A DNA stretch of 64,000 nucleotides from Bordetella genomosp. 13 (GTDB lineage: Bacteria; Pseudomonadota; Gammaproteobacteria; Burkholderiales; Burkholderiaceae_B), in the NCBI RefSeq assembly GCF_002119665.1, contig NZ_CP021111.1:5208001-5272000 (forward strand), in the 5' to 3' direction. Both the position numbers and the translations under genes were made by a program. The notes under the pieces were generated by a model. It worked only from the letters and a program-made list of their open reading frames with translations, ran no database searches and had not been told where the DNA came from. This document shows, in pieces, positions 1 through 9,028 of the stretch; position 1 is the stretch's first letter; every line of letters begins with the position of its first letter.

Positions 1-176
1 GGCTCGTTACACCGATAAGGCTGATGGAAGTAGGGAAAAACCAGGTTGGCGGGCTTGCGCCTGCCTTGCCATGCACAACCGCAAGGCCCGCCCCGCCGAA
101 AATGGCAGTAGCGGGCCGCGGCAGCGAGGCATGTCGTATCGGCGGCGGGTACACAGCCCCGCCGGCCGATGCGGAA
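1..176. other. Spacer downstream of rpsD
   Basis: This is a non-coding spacer between the end of rpsD and whatever follows on the minus strand off the window edge; in the usual alpha-operon order that would be rpoA. It holds GC-rich inverted repeats, for example CGGCGGG at 143-149 paired with CCCGCCG at 158-164, but no T-run follows on the minus strand. It therefore looks like a structured intercistronic region rather than a clear intrinsic terminator. Confidence 0.5.
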
Positions 177-800
177 TCAACGCGAGTACAGTTCGACGAC
201 CATCGACTCGTTGATGTCGCGGGCGACGTCAGCGCGGTCGGGGACCTGCTTGAACACGCCGGACATCTTGGTGGTGTCGACTTCGACCCACTGGGGCAGG
301 CCGATGCTGGTGGCCAGGTCGAGCGATTCCTTGATGCGGCCTTGCTTCTTGGCCTTCTCGCGAACCGTAATGACGTCGCCGGCCTTCACCAGCATCGAGG
401 CGATGTCGGCGGTGTGGCCGTTCAGCTCGATGGCGCGGTGGCTGACCAGCTGGCGCGCTTCGGCGCGGGTCGAGCCGAAGCCCATGCGGTAGACGACGTT
501 GTCCAGGCGCGACTCGAGCAGCTGGATCAGCTTCTCGCCGGTGTTGCCGCGGACGCGGTCGGCTTCAGTGAAGTACTTGCGGAACTGCTTTTCCAGAACG
601 CCGTACATGCGCTTGAGCTTCTGCTTCTCGCGCAGCTGCAGACCGTAGTCGGACGTACGGGCGCCCGAGATGCGGCCGTGCTGGCCGGGCTTGGAATCCA
701 GTTTGCACTTGGAATCCAGCGAGCGGCGGGCGCTCTTGAGGAACAGGTCAGTGCCTTCGCGGCGCGAAAGCTTGCACTTGGGTCCAATATAACGTGCCAT
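177..800 (-). CDS. rpsD: 30S ribosomal protein S4
   Basis: S4 is a primary 16S rRNA-binding assembly protein, and in E. coli it is the translational autoregulator of the alpha operon. The product is 207 aa, starts [16 protein letters not shown] and carries the S4 RNA-binding fold in its C-terminal half, all typical for the family. The frame stays open upstream to about 1073, but the conserved MARY start at 800, matching normal S4 length, marks the true start. It follows rpsK by 11 bp and is the last gene of the spc/alpha unit seen here. Confidence 0.97.
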   Translation of the reverse strand: MARYIGPKCKLSRREGTDLFLKSARRSLDSKCKLDSKPGQHGRISGARTSDYGLQLREKQKLKRMYGVLEKQFRKYFTEADRVRGNTGEKLIQLLESRLDNVVYRMGFGSTRAEARQLVSHRAIELNGHTADIASMLVKAGDVITVREKAKKQGRIKESLDLATSIGLPQWVEVDTTKMSGVFKQVPDRADVARDINESMVVELYSR

Positions 801-811
801 GTGGATTCCCT

Positions 812-1213
812 TTAGATACGACGACGCTTCGGCGGACGGCAGCCGTTGTGCGGAACGGGCGTGATGTCGGCAATGCTCGAGATCTTGATGCCCAGCGCAT
901 TCAGCGCGCGCACCGACGATTCGCGACCGGGGCCGGGGCCCTTGATGCGGACCTCGAGGGTCTTGATGCCGTACTCCATCGCGACGCGGCCAGCCGTTTC
1001 GGCAGCAACCTGAGCGGCGAACGGCGTGGACTTGCGCGAACCCTTGAAGCCCGCGCCGCCCGACGTCGCCCACGACAGGGCATTGCCCTGGCGGTCGGTG
1101 ATGGTGATGATCGTGTTGTTGAAGGACGCGTGGACGTGCGCGATGCCGTCCGAGACGTTCTTCTTGACCTTTTTGCGCACGCGCGAAGCGCCGCTGGTGG
1201 AAGCTTTCGCCAT
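812..1213 (-). CDS. rpsK: 30S ribosomal protein S11
   Basis: S11 lies on the 30S platform and contributes to the mRNA exit channel region. The 133 aa product has the family's basic N-terminus, the conserved [15 protein letters not shown] stretch near residues 26-40, and the C-terminal [12 protein letters not shown] signature. It sits 15 bp downstream of rpsM and 11 bp upstream of rpsD, as expected for the alpha operon. Confidence 0.97.
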
Positions 1214-1228
1214 TATCCTGTTCCTCGA

Positions 1229-1594
1229 TTATTTCTTCAGGGACGCAGCAGCACGACGCGGTCCCTTGCGGGTGCGGGCGTTGGTGCGAGTGCGCTGGCC
1301 GCGCACGGGCAGGCCGCGCTTGTGGCGCATGCCGCGGTAGGTTCCCAGGTCGATCAGACGCTTGATCGACAGCTGCACTTCACGACGCAGGTCGCCTTCC
1401 ACCGTGAACACGCCTACGTGTTCGCGGATGCGCTCCAGTTCGGCGTCGGTCAGATCCTTGACCTTCTTGGTAACGGGGACGCCGGCGGCTTCGCAAATCT
1501 TGCGAGCGCGCGTGCGGCCGATGCCAAAAATGGCGGTCAGGCCGATCTCGGCGTGCTGTTGCGGCGGAATGTTGATGCCAGCAATACGGGCCAT
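1229..1594 (-). CDS. rpsM: 30S ribosomal protein S13
   Basis: S13 sits in the 30S head, contacts the P-site tRNA and forms bridges to the large subunit. The 121 aa product starts [10 protein letters not shown] and has the helix-two-turn-helix core plus the C-terminal [15 protein letters not shown] basic tail. A 56 bp gap separates it from rpmJ. In E. coli this is the spc/alpha junction, but I see no convincing terminator or promoter here, so the two units are probably co-transcribed. Confidence 0.97.
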   Translation of the reverse strand: MARIAGINIPPQQHAEIGLTAIFGIGRTRARKICEAAGVPVTKKVKDLTDAELERIREHVGVFTVEGDLRREVQLSIKRLIDLGTYRGMRHKRGLPVRGQRTRTNARTRKGPRRAAASLKK

Positions 1595-1650
1595 GACTGT
1601 TCCTTGATATTTCCGTTCGTAGCGTTGTGGTGTCCGGGCTTATCGCCGGC

Positions 1651-1764
1651 TCAGCCCTGGCGCTGCTTGTGACGCGGGTCGGTGCAGATGACGCGCACGA
1701 CGCCGTGACGTTTGATGACTTTGCAGTTGCGGCAGATCCGCTTGACCGATGCCATTACTTTCAT
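1651..1764 (-). CDS. rpmJ: 50S ribosomal protein L36
   Basis: This is a 37 aa basic protein starting [16 protein letters not shown]36 organises 23S rRNA near the peptidyl-transferase region. The zinc-ribbon ligands are present (Cys11, Cys14, Cys27, His32), so this is the zinc-binding (C+) form. It sits between infA and rpsM, its normal place at the end of the spc operon. I found it by direct translation. Confidence 0.95.
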
Positions 1765-1796
1765 GGTTGAACTCCTAATTTTCCGTAACCGGGCTC

Positions 1797-2015
1797 TTAC
1801 TTCGAGCGGAACACGATCCTGGCTCGCGTCAGGTCATAGGGCGTGAGCTCCACTGTGACCTTGTCGCCCGGCAGAATCCGGATGTAATGCATGCGCATCT
1901 TGCCGGAAATATGGCCCAGCACCACATGGCCGTTTTCAAGCTTGACGCGGAAAGTCGCGTTGGGGAGGTTCTCGAGAACCTCACCTTGCATCTGTATAAC
2001 GTCGTCCTTGGACAT
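1797..2015 (-). CDS. infA: Translation initiation factor IF-1
   Basis: IF-1 is a single OB-fold protein that occupies the ribosomal A site during initiation. The product is 72 aa with the typical [20 protein letters not shown] core and an IRILPGDKV segment. It lies 7 bp after secY and 32 bp before rpmJ. An infA between secY and rpmJ is the common arrangement in beta-proteobacteria, whereas E. coli carries infA elsewhere. Confidence 0.97.
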
Positions 2016-2022
2016 TGTTCTG

Positions 2023-3348
2023 TTACCGCATCGGCAGTCCCGCGCCCTTGAAGTTGGCCTTCTTGAGCAACGAGTCGTACTGGTGAGACATCATGTAGGC
2101 CTGGACCTGAGCCATGAAGTCCATCGTGACAACAACAATAATCAACAGGGACGTACCACCGAAGTAGAAGGGCACGTTCCAACGCATCACCAGGAACTCG
2201 GGCAGCAGGCACACCAACGTGATGTAGAGCGCACCGGCCAGAGTCAGGCGCATCAGGATCTTGTCGATGTAGCGAGCCGTCTGGTCACCGGGGCGAATGC
2301 CGGGAACGAACGCGCCGCTCTTCTTCAGGTTGTCTGCCGTCTCACGGCTGTTGAACACCAGAGCCGTGTAGAAGAAGCAGAAGAAAATAATGGCAGCCGA
2401 GTAAAGCGTGACGTACAGGGGCTGGCGCGGCTCGAGAGCCACGGCCAGGTCGCGCAGCCAGGACATGCCGCTGCTGCTGGAGAACCAGCTGCTGATCGTG
2501 GCCGGGAACAGGATGATCGACGATGCGAAGATCGGCGGAATCACCCCGGCCATGTTCAGCTTCAGCGGCAGGTGCGAGCTTTGACCGCCGTACACCTTGT
2601 TGCCCACCTGGCGCTTGGCGTAGTTCACGGTGATCTTGCGCTGGCCGCGCTCGACGAACACCACGAACGCCGTGACCAGTACCACCAGGGCCACGATGAA
2701 CAGCGCCGAGATGACCGACATCGAGTTCGTGCGCACCAGGTCGAGCAGTCCCGCCAGCGCCGAGGGCAGGCCCGCGACGATACCGGCGAAGATCAGGATC
2801 GAGATGCCGTTGCCCAGCCCACGTTCGGTGATCTGCTCGCCCAGCCACATGACGAACATGGTGCCGGTGACCAGCGTGATCACGGTGGTGAAGCGGAACA
2901 CCAGACCCGGGTCCATGACCAGGCCCTGCTGCGACTCGAGCGCGATCGAGATCCCGACCGCCTGCACCAGCGCCAGCACGACCGTGCCGTAGCGGGTGTA
3001 CTGGGTGATCTTGCGCCGGCCGGCCTCGCCCTCTTTCTTGAGGGCTTCGAGGGACGGCACCACCACCGACATCAACTGCATGATGATGGAGGCGGAGATG
3101 TACGGCATGATCCCCAGGGCGAAAATCGAGAAGCGCGACAGCGCCCCGCCCGAGAACATGTTGAACAGGCCCAGGATCCCGCCCTCGTTCTGGCGGAACA
3201 GGTCTGCCAGCGCATCCGGATTGATGCCCGGAACGGGGATGTGCGTGCCCAGACGGTATACGACCAGGGCGAGCACCAGGAACACGAGACGGCGCTTCAG
3301 ATCGCCGTACCGCGTTCCCGTCTTGCCCAGTGCCTGCGCTTTAGCCAC
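2023..3348 (-). CDS. secY: Protein translocase subunit SecY
   Basis: SecY is the membrane channel of the SecYEG translocon for export and membrane insertion. The 441 aa product has about ten hydrophobic segments. It shows the family's first-TM/plug region ([10 protein letters not shown], then [11 protein letters not shown], residues about 35-75) and the cytosolic loop EKQ-type basic segments that bind SecA and the ribosome. It follows rplO by 14 bp, as in the canonical spc operon. Confidence 0.97.
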   Translation of the reverse strand: MAKAQALGKTGTRYGDLKRRLVFLVLALVVYRLGTHIPVPGINPDALADLFRQNEGGILGLFNMFSGGALSRFSIFALGIMPYISASIIMQLMSVVVPSLEALKKEGEAGRRKITQYTRYGTVVLALVQAVGISIALESQQGLVMDPGLVFRFTTVITLVTGTMFVMWLGEQITERGLGNGISILIFAGIVAGLPSALAGLLDLVRTNSMSVISALFIVALVVLVTAFVVFVERGQRKITVNYAKRQVGNKVYGGQSSHLPLKLNMAGVIPPIFASSIILFPATISSWFSSSSGMSWLRDLAVALEPRQPLYVTLYSAAIIFFCFFYTALVFNSRETADNLKKSGAFVPGIRPGDQTARYIDKILMRLTLAGALYITLVCLLPEFLVMRWNVPFYFGGTSLLIIVVVTMDFMAQVQAYMMSHQYDSLLKKANFKGAGLPMR

Positions 3349-3362
3349 ACGTCACCTCGAGT

Positions 3363-3803
3363 TCAAGCAAGCGAGCCGCCCGCAGCTTCGATGGCGGCGC
3401 GAGCGCCGGCCGTCGCGGTAATGCCGCGCAGGGTAACCTTGCGCGACAGTTCACCCGACTTGATGACCTTGGCGTAACGGACCTGCTGGCCGACCACGCC
3501 GGCAGCCTTCAGGGCCTGCACGTCGATCTCTTCGGCTTCAAGGCCTTGCAGCTCGGACAGGCGAACCTCGGCGTACAGGTGCTGGCCCAGCGGCGTGAAG
3601 CCGCGCTTGGGCAGGCGACGCTGCAGGGGCATCTGGCCGCCTTCGAAGCCGACCTTGTGGAAGCCGCCCGAACGCGACTTCTGGCCCTTGTGGCCACGGC
3701 CGGCGGTCTTGCCCAGGCCGGAGCCGATGCCACGGCCGACGCGGCGCTTGGCGTGCTTGCTGCCCTCGGCGGGCTTGAGCGAATTGAGTTGGATTTCCGA
3801 CAT
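3363..3803 (-). CDS. rplO: 50S ribosomal protein L15
   Basis: L15 is a late-assembly 50S protein with a long basic N-terminal extension threading into 23S rRNA. The 146 aa product starts [15 protein letters not shown], has the Gly/Arg/Lys-rich [20 protein letters not shown] segment at about residues 24-43, and ends in the conserved globular domain. It lies between rpmD (9 bp gap) and secY. Confidence 0.97.
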   Translation of the reverse strand: MSEIQLNSLKPAEGSKHAKRRVGRGIGSGLGKTAGRGHKGQKSRSGGFHKVGFEGGQMPLQRRLPKRGFTPLGQHLYAEVRLSELQGLEAEEIDVQALKAAGVVGQQVRYAKVIKSGELSRKVTLRGITATAGARAAIEAAGGSLA

Positions 3804-3812
3804 CGCGATTCC

Positions 3813-4001
3813 TTAGACTTCCGAGACGGCGACGAGATAGTCCACCTTGCGGATCATCCCACGCACCTCGGGGGTGTCGATCAGCACGCGGCTGCTGTTG
3901 ACCTTGCCCAAGCCCAGGCCGCGCACGGTGTCGCGGTGGGATTGCTTGGTGCCGATCACGGAGCGCACGAGCGTGACTTTGATCTGCTTTTGCTGAGCCA
4001 T
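3813..4001 (-). CDS. rpmD: 50S ribosomal protein L30
   Basis: A 62 aa L30 with the conserved [20 protein letters not shown] stretch followed by the [12 protein letters not shown] motif. L30 is a small 50S protein near the 5S rRNA region. It starts 3 bp after the rpsE stop, which suggests translational coupling. Confidence 0.96.
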   Translation of the reverse strand: MAQQKQIKVTLVRSVIGTKQSHRDTVRGLGLGKVNSSRVLIDTPEVRGMIRKVDYLVAVSEV

Positions 4002-4004
4002 GAT

Positions 4005-4526
4005 TTACCCCAGGATCTCTTCGACGGTCTTGCCGCGCTTGGCCGCGACTTCCGACGGGGTCAGCGAGGCGCGCAGGCCGTTCAGCGTAGCGCGGACCAT
4101 GTTGTAGGGATTGCTCGAGCCCAGGCTCTTTGCAACGACGTTACGCACGCCCATGACTTCGAAGATGGCGCGCATCGGACCGCCGGCGATCACGCCGGTA
4201 CCGTCCGGAGCGGGCGAGATCAGCACCGTCGAGGCGCCGTGCTTGCCCACCACGGTGTGATGCAGCGTGCCGTTCTTCAGGGCCACCTTGAACATGCCGC
4301 GGCGGGCCTGTTCCATCGCCTTCTGGACCGAGACCGGCACTTCGCGCGCCTTGCCCTTGCCCATGCCGATGCGGCCGTCGCCGTCGCCCACCACGGTCAG
4401 CGCGGCGAAGCTCATGGTGCGACCACCCTTCACGACCTTGCTGACGCGGTTGACCGCGATCATCTTTTCGCGAAGACCGTCGTCGTTCTCTTTTTCCGCG
4501 GCGTTCTTGCCTTGTACTTTAGCCAT
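4005..4526 (-). CDS. rpsE: 30S ribosomal protein S5
   Basis: S5 helps form the mRNA entry site and influences decoding fidelity; spectinomycin-resistance changes map in its N-terminal loop in E. coli. The 173 aa product has the double-stranded-RNA-binding-like N domain ([18 protein letters not shown], about residues 26-43) and the S5 C-terminal domain. The spectinomycin loop around VSKVVKGGR looks wild type. Confidence 0.97.
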   Translation of the reverse strand: MAKVQGKNAAEKENDDGLREKMIAVNRVSKVVKGGRTMSFAALTVVGDGDGRIGMGKGKAREVPVSVQKAMEQARRGMFKVALKNGTLHHTVVGKHGASTVLISPAPDGTGVIAGGPMRAIFEVMGVRNVVAKSLGSSNPYNMVRATLNGLRASLTPSEVAAKRGKTVEEILG

Positions 4527-4541
4527 TTGACAGATCCTCGC

Positions 4542-4907
4542 TTAGAACTTCAGGCCGGCTTCACGCGCGGCATCGGCCAGCGCCTTGACGCGGCCATGGT
4601 AACGAAAGCCCGAGCGATCGAAGGCAACCAGCTCGATGCCGGCGGCCTTGGCCTTTTCGGCAACGCGCTTGCCCACCAGCGCGGCGGCGGCGGCATTGCC
4701 GCCCGCGCCCGACTGGCCGGCCAGTTGCGCACGCACTTCGGCTTCCTGCGTGGAGGCGCTGACCAGCACGCGGTCGCCCTCGGGCGAAATGATGTTGGCG
4801 TAGATGTGCAGGTTCGAGCGGAAAACGGAGAGGCGATGAACGCGCAGCTCGGCAATCTTCCGGCGGGTCGGAACCGCACGACGCAAACGGGAAAGTTTCT
4901 TGTCCAT
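4542..4907 (-). CDS. rplR: 50S ribosomal protein L18
   Basis: L18 binds 5S rRNA together with L5 and L25. The 121 aa product starts [20 protein letters not shown] and ends [10 protein letters not shown], the typical C-terminus of the family. It lies 21 bp after rplF and 15 bp before rpsE. Confidence 0.97.
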   Translation of the reverse strand: MDKKLSRLRRAVPTRRKIAELRVHRLSVFRSNLHIYANIISPEGDRVLVSASTQEAEVRAQLAGQSGAGGNAAAAALVGKRVAEKAKAAGIELVAFDRSGFRYHGRVKALADAAREAGLKF

Positions 4908-4928
4908 GATTCGTCCTTGCGTGCGCCG

Positions 4929-5462
4929 TTACTTCTTCTTGGTTTCTTTGATGACCACGCGCTCGTCCGCATAGCGCACGCCCTTGCCCTTGTAGGGTTC
5001 GGGTTGGCGATAAGCGCGGATTTCAGCGGCCACCTGACCGACGACTTGCTTGTTGGAGCCCTTGATGACGATTTCCGTCTGGGTGGGGCATTCGGCCTTC
5101 ACGCCCGCGGGCAGATCGTGCACGACGTCGTGCGAGAAGCCCAGCTGCAGCTTGACGGCATTGCCTTGCACCGAGGCGCGGTAGCCCACGCCCACCAGGG
5201 TCAGCTTGCGCTCGAAGCCCTTGCTGACGCCGGTGACCATGTTCGCGACCAGCGCGCGCACGGTACCCGACATCGCCTTGGCCTGGCGCGAGTCGTTCAG
5301 CGCGGCGAAGCTCAGCTTGCCGTCTTCCTGGCGGATGCCCACTTCACCGGTCAACGATTGCGTCAGCGAACCCAGCGGGCCCTTGACGACGATTTCGCCG
5401 GCGCTGATGGTGGCTTCGACGCCCTTGGGCAGTTCGACGGGATATTTAGCGATACGTGACAT
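4929..5462 (-). CDS. rplF: 50S ribosomal protein L6
   Basis: L6 lies near the factor-binding site and the sarcin-ricin loop. The 177 aa product is built of two repeated L6 folds. It starts [20 protein letters not shown] and has the C-terminal signature [15 protein letters not shown] at about residues 154-168. It sits between rpsH and rplR, as in the canonical spc operon. Confidence 0.97.
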   Translation of the reverse strand: MSRIAKYPVELPKGVEATISAGEIVVKGPLGSLTQSLTGEVGIRQEDGKLSFAALNDSRQAKAMSGTVRALVANMVTGVSKGFERKLTLVGVGYRASVQGNAVKLQLGFSHDVVHDLPAGVKAECPTQTEIVIKGSNKQVVGQVAAEIRAYRQPEPYKGKGVRYADERVVIKETKKK

Positions 5463-5474
5463 GAGAATTTCTCC

Positions 5475-5870
5475 TTAGGCCACGTAGCACAGCACTTCGC
5501 CGCCGACGCCGTTGGCGCGGGCCTTGCGATCGGTCATCACGCCGCGCGAGGTCGACACGATGGCCACGCCCAGGCCGTTCATGACCTGAGGAATGTTGCT
5601 GCGGCCCTTGTAGATACGCAGACCGGGGCGCGAGACGCGTTCGATGCGCTCGATGACCGGGCGGCCGGCGTAGTACTTCAGGGTGATCTCGAGCTCAGGC
5701 TTGGCCTGGTCGCCCTTGATCTGGAAGCCGTCGATGTAGCCTTCGTCCTTCAGCACGGTGGCGATGGCCACTTTCAGCTTGGAGGAAGGCATGGCCACCG
5801 TGGCCTTGTCCACTTGCTGCGCATTGCGAATGCGGGTCAGCATATCGGCGATGGGATCGCTCATGCTCAT
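5475..5870 (-). CDS. rpsH: 30S ribosomal protein S8
   Basis: S8 is a central-domain 16S rRNA-binding protein and the translational repressor of the spc operon in E. coli, where it binds a site at the start of rplE. The 131 aa product has the [13 protein letters not shown] motif near its C-terminus. Two in-frame ATGs are possible (5870 and 5864). The GGAG about 7 nt upstream of 5870 favours the longer MSMSDP start. Confidence 0.96.
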   Translation of the reverse strand: MSMSDPIADMLTRIRNAQQVDKATVAMPSSKLKVAIATVLKDEGYIDGFQIKGDQAKPELEITLKYYAGRPVIERIERVSRPGLRIYKGRSNIPQVMNGLGVAIVSTSRGVMTDRKARANGVGGEVLCYVA

Positions 5871-5880
5871 ATTTTTTCTC

Positions 5881-6186
5881 CTACCAGCTGGCCTTGGTCA
5901 TGCCGGGGATTTCACCCTTCATGGCCATTTCACGCAGTTTGTGGCGGGTCAGGCCGAACTTGCGGAACACACCACGCGGACGACCCGTGACCACGCAGCG
6001 GTTGCGCTGGCGGGTCGGGTTGGCGTTGCGCGGCAGTTGCTGCAGCTTCAGGCGAGCCTGGTAACGTTCTTCGTCGGTCTTCGACTGGTCATCGATGATC
6101 GACTTCAGTTCGGCGCGCTTGGCGGCGAACTTGTCGGCCATCTTGGCGCGCTTGATGTCGCGATTGATGAGGGAGAGTTTAGCCAC
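5881..6186 (-). CDS. rpsN: 30S ribosomal protein S14, zinc-independent form
   Basis: S14 is a 30S head protein. The 101 aa product is the long form without the four-Cys zinc site; only one Cys is visible, in [12 protein letters not shown]. It ends PGMTKASW, the family's hallmark C-terminus. It lies between rplE and rpsH with short gaps of 10-12 bp. Confidence 0.97.
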   Translation of the reverse strand: MAKLSLINRDIKRAKMADKFAAKRAELKSIIDDQSKTDEERYQARLKLQQLPRNANPTRQRNRCVVTGRPRGVFRKFGLTRHKLREMAMKGEIPGMTKASW

Positions 6187-6198
6187 GTCATCAGCCCC

Positions 6199-6738
6199 TT
6201 AGTTGCGGAACGGGAAGCTGAAGGCGGTCAGCAGCGCCTTGGCTTCTTCGTCAGTCTTGGCGGTGGTGGTGATGCTGATGTTCAGCCCACGCAGCGCGTC
6301 GATCTTGTCGTATTCGATTTCGGGGAAAATGATCTGCTCTTTCACCCCGATGTTGTAGTTGCCGCGGCCGTCGAACGCACGACCCGAGATACCGCGGAAG
6401 TCGCGCACGCGAGGCAGCGCAACCGCCACCAGGCGATCCAGGAATTCGTACATGCGCTGACCACGCAGCGTGACCATGCAACCGATCGGGTAGTTTTCGC
6501 GGATCTTGAAACCGGCGATAGCCTTCTTGGTCTTGGTCACGACCGGCTTCTGGCCGGCGATCTTGGTCAGGTCGGAAACGGCGTGCTCGATGACCTTCTT
6601 GTCGGCCACGGCTTCCGAGACACCCATGTTCAGGGTGATCTTGGTGATGCGCGGCACTTCCATCGGGCTCTTGTAGCCGAACTTGGCGGTCAGGTCGCCG
6701 ACGACCTTTTCTTTGTAGAACGTTTGCAAACGAGACAT
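6199..6738 (-). CDS. rplE: 50S ribosomal protein L5
   Basis: L5 binds 5S rRNA and contacts the P-site tRNA elbow and S13 across the subunit bridge. The 179 aa product starts [13 protein letters not shown] and contains the conserved [14 protein letters not shown] segment around residues 91-104. In E. coli the S8 repressor target overlaps the start of this gene; whether the RNA fold is kept here was not assessed. Confidence 0.97.
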   Translation of the reverse strand: MSRLQTFYKEKVVGDLTAKFGYKSPMEVPRITKITLNMGVSEAVADKKVIEHAVSDLTKIAGQKPVVTKTKKAIAGFKIRENYPIGCMVTLRGQRMYEFLDRLVAVALPRVRDFRGISGRAFDGRGNYNIGVKEQIIFPEIEYDKIDALRGLNISITTTAKTDEEAKALLTAFSFPFRN

Positions 6739-6749
6739 GGTTTCGCTCC

Positions 6750-7082
6750 TTAAGCCTTGGCGGCCTTGGCGCCGACCACGGCGCCATTGGAACGGAACAC
6801 GCGAACCTTGCGGCCGTCCTCTTCCACCTTGATACCCACGCGGTCGCCCTTGCCCGTGGCAGGATTGAACAGCGCCACGTTGGAGATGTGGATGGGCAGC
6901 GTCTTTTCGACGATGCCGCCGGGGTTGCCGGCCATGGGATTGGGCTTGGCGTGCTTCTTCACGACGTTGATGCCTTCGACCAGGACGTGGTCGGCATCGA
7001 CGCGGGCCAGCACGGTGCCGCGACGGGTCTTGTCGCGGCCGGTGAGGACGATGACTTCGTCGCCTTTACGGATTTTTTCCAT
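6750..7082 (-). CDS. rplX: 50S ribosomal protein L24
   Basis: L24 initiates 50S assembly by binding the 5' domain of 23S rRNA. The 110 aa product has an N-terminal KOW motif ([20 protein letters not shown], residues 6-25) and the conserved [15 protein letters not shown] stretch. It sits 10 bp after rplN. Confidence 0.97.
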   Translation of the reverse strand: MEKIRKGDEVIVLTGRDKTRRGTVLARVDADHVLVEGINVVKKHAKPNPMAGNPGGIVEKTLPIHISNVALFNPATGKGDRVGIKVEEDGRKVRVFRSNGAVVGAKAAKA

Positions 7083-7092
7083 GGCGGGCTCC

Positions 7093-7461
7093 TTACAGCA
7101 CTTCGGGGGCCAGCGACACGATCTTCATGAACTTCTCGGTACGCAGTTCACGCGTAACGGGTCCGAAGATGCGGGTGCCGATGGGCTCCAGCTTGGCGTT
7201 GAGCAGCACGGCGGCATTGCCACCGAAGCGGATCAGCGAGCCGTCCTTGCGGCGCACGCCCTTGGCGGTACGCACCACCACGGCGTTGTAGATTTCGCCT
7301 TTCTTGACGCGGCCGCGCGGGGCCGCATCCTTGACGCTCACTTTGATGACGTCGCCGATGCCGGCATAACGGCGCTTGGAACCGCCGAGCACTTTGATGC
7401 ACATGACGGCACGCGCACCAGTATTGTCGGCCACGTCCAGCGTGGTCTGCATTTGGATCAT
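7093..7461 (-). CDS. rplN: 50S ribosomal protein L14
   Basis: L14 is a beta-barrel protein of the 50S interface. The 122 aa product starts [17 protein letters not shown] and ends SLAPEVL, both characteristic. A good AGGAAA ribosome-binding site lies 6 nt before the ATG. It is the first gene of the spc-type unit: the next gene upstream on this strand belongs to accessory block C, and a strong promoter candidate lies at 7826-7854. Confidence 0.97.
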   Translation of the reverse strand: MIQMQTTLDVADNTGARAVMCIKVLGGSKRRYAGIGDVIKVSVKDAAPRGRVKKGEIYNAVVVRTAKGVRRKDGSLIRFGGNAAVLLNAKLEPIGTRIFGPVTRELRTEKFMKIVSLAPEVL

Positions 7462-7825
7462 GATTTTTCCTGTTCCAACTTAACTGGAAACCCCCGCCCA
7501 GCCTTTCCGGAGAGCGCGCATTTCCTGCCAGTTTTGGTCCCGTCAGGTCCGCCACGCGGACGCGGCGACCCTGGGTTGAAATCCTGCGGGCCCTGCTATC
7601 TGGCAAACCGGCGCAATGGCGATTGCGGGCTTGGCCTGACGGAAGGACTCCGGTGTTACTGCTTGGGTCTTGCTGGGTCTAGCTTTGCCTTGCTGGTACT
7701 ACTACCGGGTATTGCGGATATGCCTGGCTAGGCCTTACCTGCTACGCCCGCTTTTTTATCCCACCGCTTGCCCCGCGCCCCATAGCGATGCGCCATAGGC
7801 CCGAGACAATTCGGGAAAGCTGGTA
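7462..7825 (-). promoter_or_regulatory. Long untranslated leader of the rplN (spc) unit
   Basis: About 360 nt separate the predicted start of transcription (near 7819) from the rplN ATG and contain no convincing ORF. The stretch 7630-7735 is unlike the flanking DNA, being rich in near-repeats of CCAGCAAG and CTAGCC on the minus strand. The leader is long enough for attenuation or ribosomal-protein feedback, but I could not identify a known leader family in it. Confidence 0.45.
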
Positions 7826-7854
7826 ATTCTAGCGTGATCGCGACGGACGTGCAA
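7826..7854 (-). promoter_or_regulatory. Sigma70-type promoter for the spc/alpha unit
   Basis: On the minus strand the -35 is TTGCAC (7849-7854), the spacer is 17 nt, and the -10 is TAGAAT (7826-7831). It points at rplN, and no closer promoter is obvious. It explains how the spc/alpha genes are expressed after being separated from the S10 unit by block C. Confidence 0.75.
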
Positions 7855-8003
7855 GCGCCGTGTGCGAAAAGAAGCGAAGTGTGGTTTTTCGCCTGGTCGG
7901 AGGCCGTGCGCCGGCATGGGCCCCCCGGGAGCGGGTGCGAACGATCGCCAGCGTGGCGCGACGGTCGGCGCGGCCCGGAGGGCCGGTCGCCGCCGAAGAC
8001 AGA

Positions 8004-8777
8004 TTATTTCTTCTGCTGCGCGTCGTAGTAGTTCTTTTCCCAGGCCTCGTGGTTGGCCTTGCCGCGGCGCAGCTCGTCCGTGAACGGCGCGACCGCCAGG
8101 ATGGCCCGGTTCAGCCAGCGCATCGGCGCCCGGCACGGACGCTCGAAGTCGACGAACAGCACGGCCCGCACGCCATCGGTGTCGTTGTGCACCTGGTGCG
8201 GATACAGGTCGTCGAACACTACGGCGCGGCCTTCCTGCCAGACGTAGCGCTGGCCATCGACCTCGATCCAGCAGCGCTCGCGCGGCTCAGGCACGACCAG
8301 GGCCAGATGCAGCCGCAGCACGCCGTTGTACGGCCCGCGGTGCAGCGGAATGCGCTTGCCCGGCTCGAGGATGGAGAAGAATGCGGTGCGCAGGCCCGGG
8401 ATGCCGGTCAAGGCCCGGGCCGTCTCGGGGCAACGGTCGAGATTGCGCTGGGAGCGCATGCCGTAGCCCATGAAGACGAAGGTCTTCCATTGGTCGTCGC
8501 GGGTGATGGTGCCCACCTCGGGCGACAGTTCGTGGAAGGCCGGCAGGCGCTTGCGGTCTTCGAGCAGGCTGAGCAGTTCGGCGCGGATGCCCGGGGCGCG
8601 CGATTCGAGGTCCGCCACCCAGGGAAACTGGGCATTGTCGAAGATGGGGTGATCGCCCACTTCCGACGCGGCGGCGATCCGGCGCTGCAGCCAATCGACC
8701 AGACGGAAGAGGGTCCGGGACAGTATGCCCGGCCGCGGGTGCGCGCCGGGAGCGGGGGGAGTGGTGGCGGCTTGCAT
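8004..8777 (-). CDS. Aspartyl/asparaginyl beta-hydroxylase family (LpxO-like) dioxygenase
   Basis: This is a 257 aa Fe(II)/2-oxoglutarate-dependent hydroxylase. The metal and co-substrate residues are visible: HRGPYNGVLRLHL (about residues 153-165) gives the first His and Arg, and DDLYPHQVHNDT (about 196-207) gives the distal His. The family includes LpxO, which hydroxylates acyl chains of lipid A at the cytoplasmic membrane. That role is plausible here but unproven, and peptide hydroxylation is the alternative. The frame is open further upstream, but MQAATTPP at 8777 fits the family's N-terminus. A promoter-like element lies immediately before it. Confidence 0.85.
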   Translation of the reverse strand: MQAATTPPAPGAHPRPGILSRTLFRLVDWLQRRIAAASEVGDHPIFDNAQFPWVADLESRAPGIRAELLSLLEDRKRLPAFHELSPEVGTITRDDQWKTFVFMGYGMRSQRNLDRCPETARALTGIPGLRTAFFSILEPGKRIPLHRGPYNGVLRLHLALVVPEPRERCWIEVDGQRYVWQEGRAVVFDDLYPHQVHNDTDGVRAVLFVDFERPCRAPMRWLNRAILAVAPFTDELRRGKANHEAWEKNYYDAQQKK

Positions 8778-8783
8778 GTAACA

Positions 8784-8812
8784 AGGGTACGAAGTCCGTC
8801 CCGGATTGGCAA
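8784..8812 (-). promoter_or_regulatory. Possible promoter of the hydroxylase gene
   Basis: On the minus strand, TTGCCA (8807-8812), a 17 nt spacer and TACCCT (8784-8789) form a plausible sigma70 site. The -10 ends only 6 nt before the ATG at 8777, so the transcript could be leaderless or nearly so. No Shine-Dalgarno-like sequence is visible there. Confidence 0.35.
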
Positions 8813-9028
8813 GATTGGCTCCTGCGCCCGGAGGGGCTGCACAAGACAATTTCGTGACAGACTGAAACCGCTCCGGCAGATCATGCCCTGCCCCATCGTT
8901 GGAAAGACTTCGCAAGTGGCCCCTCGCCGGGCTGGTGAAGTGGTCCCGCAGCCCTCGGGGCAGCTGGTTTAGACTGATACGGTTAATGGCTTTTTTTACC
9001 CATCCCCATTTCTTTGCAAGGAAACGGC

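Noticed and set aside
801..1073. Upstream extension of the rpsD frame inside rpsK
   Set aside because: The extension overlaps conserved rpsK in another frame; S4 starts at MARY (800).
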